Positions 1 through 8,215 are shown, counted from the first letter of the stretch. The stretch: DNA of 25,451 nucleotides from an uncultured Muribaculaceae bacterium (GCA_910586475.1 CAJUHM010000026.1:10286-35736), one strand, 5' to 3'. Made by a program: numbers and translations. Notes: generated by a model not told the origin, from the letters alone.

Positions 1-81
1 AGAGCAGTCGATCTCGACACAGGCCTCGACTGGATCATCGCAGAGGCGGTCTGCTGCCATTCATCTTTATCTTCCGTCTGA
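1..81 (+). CDS. 3' end of a probable acylneuraminate (CMP-sugar) cytidylyltransferase, partial
   Basis: Frame 1 is open from the window edge to a TGA at 79-81, giving 26 residues. They include AVDLDTGLDWIIAEAV, which fits the usual C-terminal end of NeuA/LegF/PseF-type enzymes (a D-I/L-D-T-x-x-D-W/F-x-I-A-E-A pattern). Those enzymes activate nonulosonic acids with CTP in the cytoplasm. The next gene starts 58 bp downstream on the same strand and encodes a sugar nucleotidyltransferase, which suits a sugar-activation operon. Only the tail is visible, so the family call is tentative and no catalytic residue can be checked. Confidence 0.5.
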   Translation, partial: RAVDLDTGLDWIIAEAVCCHSSLSSV

Positions 82-139
82 AAATCCATCCTCTGAAGGT
101 ATGGAATAATTTTCACGACTCACTTATTTCTGACAGATT

Positions 140-1174
140 ATGGACCGACATCTGATAGCCGACAAGGCTAAAATAATCGACGCTGTGAGAGCGCTTAACT
201 CGCTCTCGGGAGGCGTCATGACACTCTTTGTTGTCGATTCCCGCGGGCGGGTGACCGGCACGGTGACTGACGGAGACGTGCGTCGCGCGCTTCTCGCCGG
301 CGTGTCTGTCGACGATCCGGTCTCGAAAGCCGCCAACACGCGGTTCAAGGCGTTGCGCGGCGAGTGTATAGATCTGCGTCTTCTGCGTCAGTACCGCAAG
401 GCGAATGTGCGTCTGATTCCGCGACTCGACGGCGAGGGAAAAATCGTGGAGATTCTCGACACGACAAAGACTCCGACACGACTCCCCGTCGGCGCCATTC
501 TGATGGCGGGCGGCAAGGGGGAGCGGCTCCGTCCGCTGACGCTGACAACCCCTAAGCCGCTGCTTAAGATCGGCGACCGTCCGATCATTGACTACAATGT
601 TGAGGCCCTGCGGCGTTGCGGCGTTGAGCGGATCTATGTGACGGTCAACTATATGGCCGAAAAAATAGAGGCTCATTTCGCCGGGACGGAGGTCGAGTGT
701 GTCCGTGAGGACCGGCCGCTGGGAACGATCGGGGCCGCTGCGCTCGTTGATCTTCCAGAAGAGGGGTCGACAATTGTGATGAATTCGGACCTTTTGACAA
801 CGATTTCGTTTGAGGAGATGTTTCTCCACCATGAGGATGAGAATGCGGACATCACGATTGCCGCTGTGCCGTATAACGTCTCTGTGCCCTATGCGATACT
901 GACCACCGACGGACCGCTCGTGACCAATCTGGAGGAGAAGCCTTCCTATGCCTACTATGCCAACGCCGGGATCTACATCTTTTCCAACCGGTTGCTCCGC
1001 AAGCTCTCGCCAGACCGTCGCACCGACGCGACCGATCTGATCGAGGCTGCGATCGAAAGCGGTAAGCGTGTGGGCTATTTCCCGATTTCCGGAACGTGGA
1101 TAGACATCGGTTCGCCGACCGACTATGCCCACGCTAAAGAGCTCATGCGCCATCATCTTGACTCACGTCGCTGA
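140..1174 (+). CDS. CBS-domain sugar nucleotidyltransferase (PtmE/LegX-like)
   Basis: A 344-residue protein with two parts. Residues about 1-110 look like a CBS pair (VTDGDVRRALL at about 42-52). Residues about 117-340 form a nucleotidyltransferase fold starting with ILMAGGKGERLRPLT and TPKPLLKIGDRPII, the NTP-binding signature, followed by an NSD metal site. This CBS plus nucleotidyltransferase layout is the one known from Campylobacter PtmE, which makes GDP-glucosamine for legionaminic acid; other members supply NDP-sugars for capsule or LPS. It follows a NeuA-like tail by 58 bp and neuC lies 8 kb away, so a nonulosonate role is plausible. The true substrate cannot be read from sequence. 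ATG 140 is the first ATG of the open frame and gives a normal CBS beginning. Confidence 0.8.
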   Translation: MDRHLIADKAKIIDAVRALNSLSGGVMTLFVVDSRGRVTGTVTDGDVRRALLAGVSVDDPVSKAANTRFKALRGECIDLRLLRQYRKANVRLIPRLDGEGKIVEILDTTKTPTRLPVGAILMAGGKGERLRPLTLTTPKPLLKIGDRPIIDYNVEALRRCGVERIYVTVNYMAEKIEAHFAGTEVECVREDRPLGTIGAAALVDLPEEGSTIVMNSDLLTTISFEEMFLHHEDENADITIAAVPYNVSVPYAILTTDGPLVTNLEEKPSYAYYANAGIYIFSNRLLRKLSPDRRTDATDLIEAAIESGKRVGYFPISGTWIDIGSPTDYAHAKELMRHHLDSRR

Positions 1175-1305
1175 GTCAGGGAACTTCAGGTCCCCCGAAT
1201 CTGTTATTGCTTTGGGGGCGCAACGCCTGACAACCGTGACAGAAATATAAAAGACGGACTGATATAAAAAGAGAGACTGCCGCCGGCCGGAATGGCGTGT
1301 GCCGG

Positions 1306-1318
1306 GGTGGTCGCCACC
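1306..1318 (+). promoter_or_regulatory. small hairpin in the obg leader
   Basis: GGTGG-tcg-CCACC forms a perfect 5-bp stem with a 3-nt loop, 21 nt before the obg start codon. The leader between the upstream gene and obg is 165 bp. No convincing TAnnTTTG promoter was found in it; the nearest is TTGCTTTG at about 1208 with one mismatch. The function of the hairpin is unknown. Confidence 0.25.
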
Positions 1319-1339
1319 AAAATTCATAAGGAAAAAACT

Positions 1340-2548
1340 ATGGCTGACAGCAACTTTATAGATTATGTGAAGATCCATTGCCGAAGCGGCAAAGGGGGCG
1401 CGGGATCGCGCCATTTCTATCGTGCGAAATATGTCCCGAAGGGTGGTCCTGACGGCGGCGACGGTGGCCGCGGTGGCCATATCATTCTGCGCGGCGACGC
1501 CCAGATGTGGACTCTGCTTCCTCTGAAATATAACCGCCACATGTTTGCCGGCAACGGCCAGAGCGGCACTGGCGGACGAAGCACCGGAAAGGATGGCGAC
1601 GATGTGATCATCAATGTTCCTTGCGGCACGGTCGTTTTCGATGCCGAGACGGGAGAGTTTCTCGCCGAGGTCAACGGTCCGGGCGAAGAAGTGAAATTGC
1701 TCCGCGGCGGACGCGGCGGACTCGGAAACTGGCATTTCAAAAGCCCGACAAACCGCACTCCGCGCTATGCCCAGCCGGGTGAGCCGGCGATTGAACGCAC
1801 GGTCATTCTGGAGCTTAAGCTGCTGGCCGATGTCGGTCTTGTCGGATTTCCCAACGCCGGAAAATCGACTCTTCTGTCGGCGATATCTGCGGCGCGTCCG
1901 AAAATCGCCGACTATCCTTTCACGACTATGGAGCCGCAGCTCGGCATCGTGGGCTATCGCGACAACCTCTCGTTTGTGATGGCCGATATTCCGGGAATCA
2001 TCGAGGGTGCGAGCGAGGGAAAGGGTCTGGGCCTCAGATTTCTGCGTCATATAGAGCGCAATGCGGTGCTGCTTTTTATGGTGCCTGCTGATGCCGACGA
2101 TATTACTGAACAGTATCATATTCTGCTGCGTGAGCTTGAGCGATTCAATCCGCAGCTGATGGACAAGCACCGCATTCTGGCCGTTTCGAAGAGCGATATG
2201 CTCGACGATGAGCTGAAAGATGCGATCGCCGAGACGCTTCCGGAGGATGTGCCGCATGTGTTTATCTCGGCAGTGACCGGCCAGGGCATCGATGAGCTGA
2301 AGGATGTGCTCTGGGCAGCTGTGACCGATGTCAACAACCAGATAGCCACACCTTCGATCACTCATCGTCCGCTCGATGGCCATCACCGTGTCCGCGAAGA
2401 GGATGAGTTTATTTTCGACACGCCCGACATGCCTGCCGAGACTGATGAGGATTTCGATGAGGATTTCGATGATTCGGGCGAGTGGGACGACGATTTCTTT
2501 GATCCCGGGTTTGATCCGGAGAAGTTTGTGCCTGATGCCGATGACTGA
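1340..2548 (+). CDS. obg: GTPase Obg/CgtA, ribosome assembly
   Basis: A 402-residue GTPase that acts in late 50S subunit assembly and in stress control. Residues 1-160 are the glycine-rich Obg fold (GGPDGGDGGRGG near 35-46). The G domain follows, with the P-loop GFPNAGKS at 169-176, G3 DIPG, and SKSD where the classical G4 motif is NKxD. The C-terminus is a strongly acidic tail (DEDFDEDFDDSGEWDDDFF). The start at 1340 is chosen over an in-frame ATG at 1292 because MADSNFIDYVKIHC is the conserved Obg beginning and AAGGA lies just upstream. The stop overlaps the start of pgeF, so the two are probably translationally coupled. Confidence 0.97.
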   Translation: MADSNFIDYVKIHCRSGKGGAGSRHFYRAKYVPKGGPDGGDGGRGGHIILRGDAQMWTLLPLKYNRHMFAGNGQSGTGGRSTGKDGDDVIINVPCGTVVFDAETGEFLAEVNGPGEEVKLLRGGRGGLGNWHFKSPTNRTPRYAQPGEPAIERTVILELKLLADVGLVGFPNAGKSTLLSAISAARPKIADYPFTTMEPQLGIVGYRDNLSFVMADIPGIIEGASEGKGLGLRFLRHIERNAVLLFMVPADADDITEQYHILLRELERFNPQLMDKHRILAVSKSDMLDDELKDAIAETLPEDVPHVFISAVTGQGIDELKDVLWAAVTDVNNQIATPSITHRPLDGHHRVREEDEFIFDTPDMPAETDEDFDEDFDDSGEWDDDFFDPGFDPEKFVPDADD

Positions 2549-3335
2549 TTCTTTGCTGCCGGCAGTCGGGCTTGAGCTGCCTGCCTGTGTGAGGGCCTTC
2601 TCGACCGAGCGTGGGGCGGAGGCTTCTTCGGACGATCCTTATTCGGGGTTCAATGCGTGTCACTATGTCGGCGATGATCCGGAGCATGTCGCAGTCAGCC
2701 GCAGTCTTCTGTCGGCTGTCACGGGCATTCCCTCCGAACAGATTGCGCTGCCCCGTCAGACTCATTCCGACCGGGTCGCTGTGGTCGATGCTCTTCCGGT
2801 CGATTCCGGGGCGCTTGAGGGAGTCGACGGACTGGTGACGGTGTTGCCGGAGGTGGCGCTGTGTGTCAACACGGCCGACTGTGTGCCGGTCGTGCTTGTC
2901 GATGCGGTTGCCCATGTCCTCGGTGTTGCCCATTGCGGCTGGCGCGGGATTGTCAATTCGCTTCTTCCCAATATGATAGAAGAAATGGTCAGACTCGGGG
3001 CAAATCCGTCAGAAATGGATGTCGCGATGGGTCCTGCAATTGGAACGGAATGTTTTGAGGTCGGAGAGGAGGTTGCCTTTCAGTTCCGCGATGCGTTTCC
3101 GGATTGTGAGGGAATTGTCGTGGATGGGTTGTCGGAGCGTCCGCATGTCGATCTGGGCGCAGCCGTCAGGGAGCGTCTTGTGGTGCTTGGAGTCGGCCGC
3201 GGGCGTGTGAAAGAGCCTCGGTTCTGTACGCGTTGCCAGCCGGAGCGGTTCTTTTCGGCGCGGGCTCTCGGAATCGGTTCGGGGCGTGTGCTGACTTGTG
3301 CGTTTCTCCCTCTTAGGGCAGAGGTGCGCGGGTGA
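2535..3335 (+). CDS. pgeF: Peptidoglycan editing factor PgeF (YfiH/laccase-domain protein)
   Basis: A 266-residue protein of the YfiH (multicopper polyphenol oxidase-like) family. Family members are purine-nucleoside-processing or peptidoglycan-editing enzymes that keep misincorporated residues out of muropeptides. Visible metal-site motifs are RQTHSD, VNTADCVP, and HCGWRGIV. The start is ATG 2535, with ATG 2541 two codons later as an alternative. Both overlap the obg stop at 2546-2548, a typical coupled junction. The 3' end overlaps the convergent MAF-like gene by 23 bp and no terminator separates them. Confidence 0.9.
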   Translation: MPMTDSLLPAVGLELPACVRAFSTERGAEASSDDPYSGFNACHYVGDDPEHVAVSRSLLSAVTGIPSEQIALPRQTHSDRVAVVDALPVDSGALEGVDGLVTVLPEVALCVNTADCVPVVLVDAVAHVLGVAHCGWRGIVNSLLPNMIEEMVRLGANPSEMDVAMGPAIGTECFEVGEEVAFQFRDAFPDCEGIVVDGLSERPHVDLGAAVRERLVVLGVGRGRVKEPRFCTRCQPERFFSARALGIGSGRVLTCAFLPLRAEVRG

Positions 3336-4152
3336 ATGCGTCGATGAAGCTTCCCGGGGTTGAATTGATGATCTGGCATCCCTGACGCGAGGCAAAGCGT
3401 TTTATGGAGAAATAGGAGCGGAACGCGATGTGGAAACTCAGCATGATTTCGTGAAGACGGATGTCTTTGTAGACTGATGCCACGCGTGTGTGCTCGGCTT
3501 CGTTGTCTTCATAGAAATGCGGCTGGACGCTGACCACGACATTCTCGTCGGTGACTTCGAGGGTGCGTGTCCATGAATGGTCGGCTCCGGCAAGATATAT
3601 TTTTTTGTAGCCAAGAGCTATTCCGACCATTATGGCTGGAATCAGTACGTTGCGCGGCCGTGGCATGCCGAGTCCGTGGCTGTAGGCGAAGTTTTCAAGA
3701 AACCGGAATCCTTCGACTCCGACGGGGTTGAACCGGATGACGGTCAGGTTGGCGGGCAGTGTTGCCGGCAATGTGACGCCTGCCGGGATGAACAGGTCCA
3801 TCGGCCAGCTGACATTCCGCAGCCGCTCCCATAGCCGGGCCACATTGGCGTTGGTCAGATCGCGGAAAAATACCGGATCGACAAGTATGTAGTAGTCGGG
3901 CCGCAGGTGGTCGAACTGCGGCGCGTTTGCTGCGAAATTGACGGCCATCAGCGGGTTGGCCTCAAGCGGGGCGCTCTGCTCCTCCATTGTGCGGTTGAGT
4001 GAGGGTCCGTTGCCGAGGATGATCAGTGAGGCCCCTTCGCGTGCGGTCGGGCGGATGCGCGCCGCTCGCGATCCGAGGGCGATCTTCACGATGCTCTTGA
4101 GCGAAGCGCCGAGGTCGGCGAAGAATCCGGGGATTGAGTTTGCAGCAGCCAT
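3313..4152 (-). CDS. MAF/DUF115-like protein (MptE-like fold), possible glycosyltransferase
   Basis: A 279-residue protein without a signal peptide. Residues about 42-53 read SLIILGNGPSLN, the GNGPSL signature shared by MAF_flag10/DUF115 proteins and by some sialyltransferase folds. PDYYILVDPVFF and YLAGADHSW follow, both typical of DUF115. Known MAF proteins transfer nonulosonic acids to flagellin and are usually above 600 residues; this one is a compact form, and no flagellar gene is in view. It is the last gene of the fmt-wzi-lipoprotein-transpeptidase run, 9 bp after the transpeptidase stop. Together with neuC and the CBS nucleotidyltransferase, a nonulosonyl transferase for an envelope glycan is a reasonable inference, not a demonstrated function. 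Confidence 0.7.
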   Translation of the reverse strand: MAAANSIPGFFADLGASLKSIVKIALGSRAARIRPTAREGASLIILGNGPSLNRTMEEQSAPLEANPLMAVNFAANAPQFDHLRPDYYILVDPVFFRDLTNANVARLWERLRNVSWPMDLFIPAGVTLPATLPANLTVIRFNPVGVEGFRFLENFAYSHGLGMPRPRNVLIPAIMVGIALGYKKIYLAGADHSWTRTLEVTDENVVVSVQPHFYEDNEAEHTRVASVYKDIRLHEIMLSFHIAFRSYFSIKRFASRQGCQIINSTPGSFIDAFTRAPLP

Positions 4153-4161
4153 AAGAGCGAT

Positions 4162-4677
4162 TTATTTTTCGGTCGGTTCGGTCGGTTCATTCGTGGGCGG
4201 GGCGATGACGAATTCTTCGTCTTCGGCAAGAATTTCTACGGGAGTGCCGATTTTTACGAGTTCCTTGAGCCGGAGAAGTTCGTCGTTGTGGAGACGCACG
4301 CAGCCCATGCTCGCGCGGGTGCCGATCGATTCGGGCTCGTTAGTGCCGTGGATTCCGATCGAGCGGAACCGCGGCATTTTCAGGCGCATGAACCAGGGTC
4401 CGTAGCTTGCGCGGAATTTGCCGTCGAAGTCTTTCCATGCCGATGAGTTCTCGATGCTCATGATGGTGAATTTTCCTTCGGGCGTTTTGTGGTCGCCGTT
4501 GCGGGTTTTGTTTCCGAGGTTTTCCCCGAGGCAGACATCGGTCGTGTAGATGAGAGAGTCGTTTGAGTTGAAGACGTAGAGTCTGAAGTCTTTTTTCGAG
4601 ATGACAATCCGGTTCTGGGCGGATAGGATTCCACCGAACAGTGCGATTGCGGCAATGGTGAGAAGAAGATGTTTCAT
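4162..4677 (-). CDS. L,D-transpeptidase (YkuD domain), exported
   Basis: A 171-residue enzyme with an N-terminal signal peptide (MKHLLLTIAAIALFGGILSA) and one YkuD domain. The catalytic motif is visible: His110 in IGIHGTNEP and Cys126 in ASMGCVR. Such enzymes make 3-3 cross-links in peptidoglycan, or attach proteins or amino acids to it, in the periplasm. There is no substrate-binding repeat, and the C-terminus is a Pro/Glu/Thr tail. ATG 4686 (MIKMKH) is an alternative start; 4677 is chosen because it gives a standard signal peptide. It is a paralogue of the gene just upstream; both share YGPWFMRL and a GNKTR-x-GD-x-KTPEG block. Confidence 0.88.
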   Translation of the reverse strand: MKHLLLTIAAIALFGGILSAQNRIVISKKDFRLYVFNSNDSLIYTTDVCLGENLGNKTRNGDHKTPEGKFTIMSIENSSAWKDFDGKFRASYGPWFMRLKMPRFRSIGIHGTNEPESIGTRASMGCVRLHNDELLRLKELVKIGTPVEILAEDEEFVIAPPTNEPTEPTEK

Positions 4678-4735
4678 TTTGATCATGTGGGTGGGTGGTG
4701 GTGAGTGAGTTGGCGGAGTGTTATTGAAAGAGGGG

Positions 4736-5236
4736 TCAGTAGCTCGCTGAGCAGTCGAAGGTCTGCCGTTCGGGCAGGATGATGACGCGTGTGCCGATGC
4801 TGACAAGATTGTGGAGCTTGGTCAGCTCGGAGTTTTTCAGCCGTATGCATCCTTCGCTCGCGCGGTGGCCGATTGAGGATGGGTCGTGGGTCCCGTGGAT
4901 GCCGATGTGGGTGAATCCGGGGACAGCGAGTCGCATGAACCAGGGTCCGTAGGCGCCCTTGATCTTTCCTTTTCCGTCCTTGAAGTCGTGGTCCCAGTAG
5001 GAGGATGCTACGATCTGGTTGATTCTGAAAGAGCCTTCGGGCGTTTTTCGGTCGCCCCGTCGGGTTTTGTTGCCGATGTTTATTCCGCATGCGATTCCGG
5101 TGCGGAAGATTATGTTGTTGTTGTCGTCGATGACGCGCAGGGTCATGTCTTTTTTGCAGATGACGACGGTGTTGCCGGCGAAAGCTGATGCGCAGAAAAC
5201 GACCAGCGTGATGATTGAAAGAAGTCGTAGGGACAT
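4736..5236 (-). CDS. L,D-transpeptidase (YkuD domain), exported; tandem paralogue
   Basis: A 166-residue exported protein. Residues 1-20 form a signal peptide ending ASAFA. A single YkuD domain carries His114 (IGIHGTHDP) and Cys130 (ASEGCIR), the expected catalytic pair. It resembles the neighbouring transpeptidase at 4162-4677 along its whole length but lacks the acidic/proline tail and ends in DCSASY. The gene starts 7 bp after the lipocalin-like gene ends, so they are co-transcribed. A head-to-tail duplication is the simplest origin. Which of the two cross-links peptidoglycan and which may do something else cannot be decided here. Confidence 0.88.
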   Translation of the reverse strand: MSLRLLSIITLVVFCASAFAGNTVVICKKDMTLRVIDDNNNIIFRTGIACGINIGNKTRRGDRKTPEGSFRINQIVASSYWDHDFKDGKGKIKGAYGPWFMRLAVPGFTHIGIHGTHDPSSIGHRASEGCIRLKNSELTKLHNLVSIGTRVIILPERQTFDCSASY

Positions 5237-5243
5237 TGCGGGA

Positions 5244-5675
5244 TCAGTATTTTCGAAGGGTTATGCGTGTGCCTTCGGCCGTTGTCATGATCAGTTGGGA
5301 GTCGGTCAGTCGGTCGATGGTGTAGCGTTGTATCCATCCTCGGGTTTCGTCGTTGGCTTCTGGGGGTGCGAAGACTCCCCAGGAAGTGAGCTGGCATGGG
5401 GAAACGTTGGGGAATTCGAGCGCAAGGTCCGGATAGTCGTAGGTCATGTTGGCCGTATGGCGAATGTTAGCGTAGCATGTGAGGTGGGCGGTGTGTCTGT
5501 AGAAGCAGTAGTAGCGTTCCGGGGCGGAGACAGTCGTTCCGTCCGGATAGACAATTTCGGTGACCTGCCACTGTCCGGCGAGTTTCCCGATCAGCGGGAG
5601 TTCACGGCATCCGGCCATCATTGAAATGATTGCAGCAATCCCGAGGATGCAGGCAAATTTTTTTATTTTATCCAT
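5244..5675 (-). CDS. Small lipoprotein with lipocalin-like C-terminal domain
   Basis: A 143-residue lipoprotein. The signal peptide ends in a lipobox MAGC with the lipidated Cys at 23. The rest (GKLAGQWQVTEIVYPDGTTV, then alternating strands, ending IMTTAEGTRITLRKY) resembles the small lipocalin-like domains common in Bacteroidales lipoproteins. The ligand is unknown. ATG 5675 lies inside the end of the Wzi-like gene (13-bp overlap), which supports both the start and coupled translation. An envelope role beside the Wzi-like barrel and the transpeptidases is inferred from position only. Confidence 0.75.
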   Translation of the reverse strand: MDKIKKFACILGIAAIISMMAGCRELPLIGKLAGQWQVTEIVYPDGTTVSAPERYYCFYRHTAHLTCYANIRHTANMTYDYPDLALEFPNVSPCQLTSWGVFAPPEANDETRGWIQRYTIDRLTDSQLIMTTAEGTRITLRKY

Positions 5676-7189
5676 CCTGTTTTTCTTATTGTTAGCATTG
5701 CGCCGAAGCTTTTTCCGAGAAGGTCGCCTCCGTCGGCGCCGAGTCCGAGGCGGAAGTCCCATCCGGCGAGGCGTCGTGGCGAGTAGGTGACTTCTGCCAG
5801 GGCGTTGACGTTATGGAGAATCGTCGGTGTGGGGTTGTCGTATGTGCCCCACGAGCGGGTGAACGACAGGAGTGCTCGGTAGGCGATCTCCGCTGTCGGC
5901 CGGCCGGAGAATCCGAAATGATGGCCTTTGATGCGGTTGTGGTAGAAGGCGAGGCTTCCGTTGGCGTTGTAGACCGGTGAGATGATGAGCGGGTTTCCCA
6001 TTCCCATTCCCCAGTGGTTCCATCCGGGATAGAGGTAGTGGTTGTAGTAGTTGTCGCGTCCGCTGACCTGCTCGGGGATCTCCGGAGTGTGGTCCCAGTA
6101 GACTGCTCCGCTCTGGTCCTTAGTGTTCAGATATTCGTAGACAAACTTGTCGATAAAAGGGTTGGCGGGGAAGCTTAGTTCGAACCCGAGGAGCATGTCG
6201 CGCCATGAGTGGTCGAAAAACATCATGGAGTGGTCGTCGAAGTAGTGGAGGTAGTAGGGACGTATGGCCCATTCGGTTTCCGGAAGCCGGCATGTCGCGG
6301 CGAGCGACCATTGTCCGACGTGGTTTCCGTAGGCGTTCTGGATTTCTCCGAGCTGGAATTGGTCGTTTGAATCGCCACCGCCCGAGGGGATTATGGTTTT
6401 GATGATGCTTTTGAAGTCATGGGGGAGTTTGACGACTATGGGCTGTCCGTCGGGGTCGAGGGTGTGGACTTCGCCTCCGAAGTGGGTTGCCATTTCGAGT
6501 CCGCCTTCAATTGTCAGCGGATGGCGATCGGGGTCGCCGAGGCGAATGAAGAGGCCTTTGGAGTGGAAGAGCTCATCTTTGACCCATCGAGAGTCGGCGT
6601 GGGGTGTGTCGCGCTGCCATCGGCCGTCGGTCGTTACGCCGAATGAGAAATAACCTTTTACCGATAGCCAGCGGTTGGTGAATGGGACCGGTTCGTAGCG
6701 CGGCATTGAGATGTAGGCCTGAGGGATTGGACGGGCGTTTTGCGACAGGACCATGCTTCCTGAGGCCAGTTCGCTGTCGATGAGCCCTTCGACGCGCTCT
6801 TTCGATCCGACGGTCAGCTGTAGCGACCGGTAGCGCACTTCGCTGTAGAGCTGCTGGATGACGAATCGGGAAGTGAAGTTGTAGGGGACGACCAGATCCG
6901 CTCCGAATCCCCATGAAAAGCGTGTGTCGGGATCTGTTTCGCGGAAAAATCCGCCGCGGATGAAGCCGTTGTTTTTCTCGACCGATGAAAGCCCGAAGCG
7001 GTTGTTCATCAGCCAGAAGGGTGTGTGGCCGGAACTGCTGACGGCCATTCCCTCACCGAAATACCGGTAGGTCATGCGCTGGTCCGGCTGTCTGTCGGTC
7101 AGACTGTCGGAGGGAATCGAATCGGCATGTGTTGTCTGAATTCCGAGAAGCAGTGAGACGATTAAAAGAGTGATGCGTGATTTCTTCAT
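5663..7189 (-). CDS. Capsule assembly Wzi family outer-membrane protein
   Basis: A 508-residue protein with a signal peptide (cleavage probably after THA at 20-22). The long body is rich in aromatic and alternating residues, as expected of a beta-barrel. GHTPFWLMNNRFGLSS near the N-terminus and the long run of barrel strands fit the Bacteroidetes Wzi family (PF14052). E. coli Wzi is an outer-membrane lectin that binds and organises capsule at the surface. The start codon shares one base with the fmt stop (TGATG), a coupled junction. No capsule polymer genes lie in the window, so the bound glycan is unknown. Confidence 0.85.
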   Translation of the reverse strand: MKKSRITLLIVSLLLGIQTTHADSIPSDSLTDRQPDQRMTYRYFGEGMAVSSSGHTPFWLMNNRFGLSSVEKNNGFIRGGFFRETDPDTRFSWGFGADLVVPYNFTSRFVIQQLYSEVRYRSLQLTVGSKERVEGLIDSELASGSMVLSQNARPIPQAYISMPRYEPVPFTNRWLSVKGYFSFGVTTDGRWQRDTPHADSRWVKDELFHSKGLFIRLGDPDRHPLTIEGGLEMATHFGGEVHTLDPDGQPIVVKLPHDFKSIIKTIIPSGGGDSNDQFQLGEIQNAYGNHVGQWSLAATCRLPETEWAIRPYYLHYFDDHSMMFFDHSWRDMLLGFELSFPANPFIDKFVYEYLNTKDQSGAVYWDHTPEIPEQVSGRDNYYNHYLYPGWNHWGMGMGNPLIISPVYNANGSLAFYHNRIKGHHFGFSGRPTAEIAYRALLSFTRSWGTYDNPTPTILHNVNALAEVTYSPRRLAGWDFRLGLGADGGDLLGKSFGAMLTIRKTGWIK

Positions 7190-8151
7190 CAGGAGAATTT
7201 TATTGATTCAAAGCGGCATCCGCGGAGATAGTCGGCGGTCGGCATTCGTTTTTTTCCCTGTGGCTGGAGCGATAGGATCTCGAGGGCGAAGTCGGCGCAG
7301 TCGACCGTCATTGATCCTTTGCTGCCGATGCGGACTTTTCCGGGTTCTGAGGCGGGGGTGTCTGTCAGACGGGTCGAATAGATTTTCATTGTGCCTGCCT
7401 GAGCGCCGTCGGCTTCCACGGCGGTCCATGCGGCGGGATACGGTGCGAGTCCGCGGATGAGGTTGCGCACGTCGGCTGCGTTGCGATTCCAGTCGATGTG
7501 GCATGTTTCCTTGAAAATTTTCGGGGCGGGAGCGGGTTCGAGGCCGTTGTCGATCTGGTCCTGCGGGATCGGCGAGAGGTTTCCCCGGGCTATGTTTTCG
7601 ACGGTTTCGAGCGTCAGGCGTGCGCCGAGTTCCATCAGTCGGTCGTGGATTGTGCCTGCGTCGTCGTCGGGTCCGATTCCGATTTTTTCCTGTTGGATTA
7701 CGTCGCCGGTGTCGATTTCATGTTTAAGGAAGAATGTGGTCACTCCGGTTTCGGTGTCGCCGTTGATGACAGCCCAGTTGATCGGCGCTGCGCCGCGGTA
7801 GCGCGGTAGAAGAGATGCGTGGAGGTTGAACGTGCCGAGTGGCGGCATTGTCCAGACCACTTCAGGCAGCATTCTGAAGGCGATGACAATGAACAGATCT
7901 GCTCCGATTTCGCGCAGAGCATTGACAAAATCCTCGTTTTTCAGTTTTTCGGGCTGGAGTACAGGTATGTTGTGGCGTATGGCGGCCTGTTTAACGGCAG
8001 ATTCCATCAGATGTTTTCCGCGCCCGGCAGGTTTGTCGGGTCCGGTGACAACTGCGGCGATTTCATGTTCGGATCGGAGGAGAGTCTCAAGAGATGCGAC
8101 GGCGAAATCAGGAGTGCCGAAAAAAACGATTCTCAATTTCTTTTCTTTCAT
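7189..8151 (-). CDS. fmt: Methionyl-tRNA formyltransferase
   Basis: A 320-residue enzyme that formylates initiator Met-tRNA using 10-formyl-tetrahydrofolate. The N-terminal catalytic domain carries the conserved triad Asn109, His111, and Asp147, seen in FNLHASLLPRYRGAAP and HEIDTGD. The folate-site loop VVTGPDKPAGRGK is present. A C-terminal OB-like domain follows from about residue 210. Length is normal for the family. It is the first gene of an operon that continues into envelope genes. A strong Bacteroidetes promoter lies 21 bp upstream, so fmt leads the transcript. Confidence 0.97.
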   Translation of the reverse strand: MKEKKLRIVFFGTPDFAVASLETLLRSEHEIAAVVTGPDKPAGRGKHLMESAVKQAAIRHNIPVLQPEKLKNEDFVNALREIGADLFIVIAFRMLPEVVWTMPPLGTFNLHASLLPRYRGAAPINWAVINGDTETGVTTFFLKHEIDTGDVIQQEKIGIGPDDDAGTIHDRLMELGARLTLETVENIARGNLSPIPQDQIDNGLEPAPAPKIFKETCHIDWNRNAADVRNLIRGLAPYPAAWTAVEADGAQAGTMKIYSTRLTDTPASEPGKVRIGSKGSMTVDCADFALEILSLQPQGKKRMPTADYLRGCRFESIKFS

Positions 8152-8171
8152 TCAAAAATATGTTTAGGGTG

Positions 8172-8203
8172 CAAAGATAGCCAAAAATCCGACAATCTCT
8201 AAA
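8172..8203 (-). promoter_or_regulatory. Promoter for fmt operon (TTTA, 20 nt, TATCTTTG)
   Basis: Reading the minus strand, TTTA (8203-8200) is followed after 20 nt by TATCTTTG (8179-8172), a perfect match to the Bacteroidetes -7 box TAnnTTTG. The predicted transcription start near 8167 gives a leader of about 16 nt before the fmt ATG. The element sits in the 64-bp gap behind recO. Confidence 0.75.
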
Positions 8204-8215
8204 CATGCGCGGGTC

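Noticed and set aside
113..1156. 347-codon open frame on the minus strand
   Set aside because: It lies antisense to the CBS nucleotidyltransferase, which has clear motifs. GC-rich codon use keeps the opposite frame open, and the product has no recognisable domain.
1163..2386. 407-codon open frame on the minus strand
   Set aside because: Antisense to obg, which is unmistakable; the product is low-complexity and unrecognisable.
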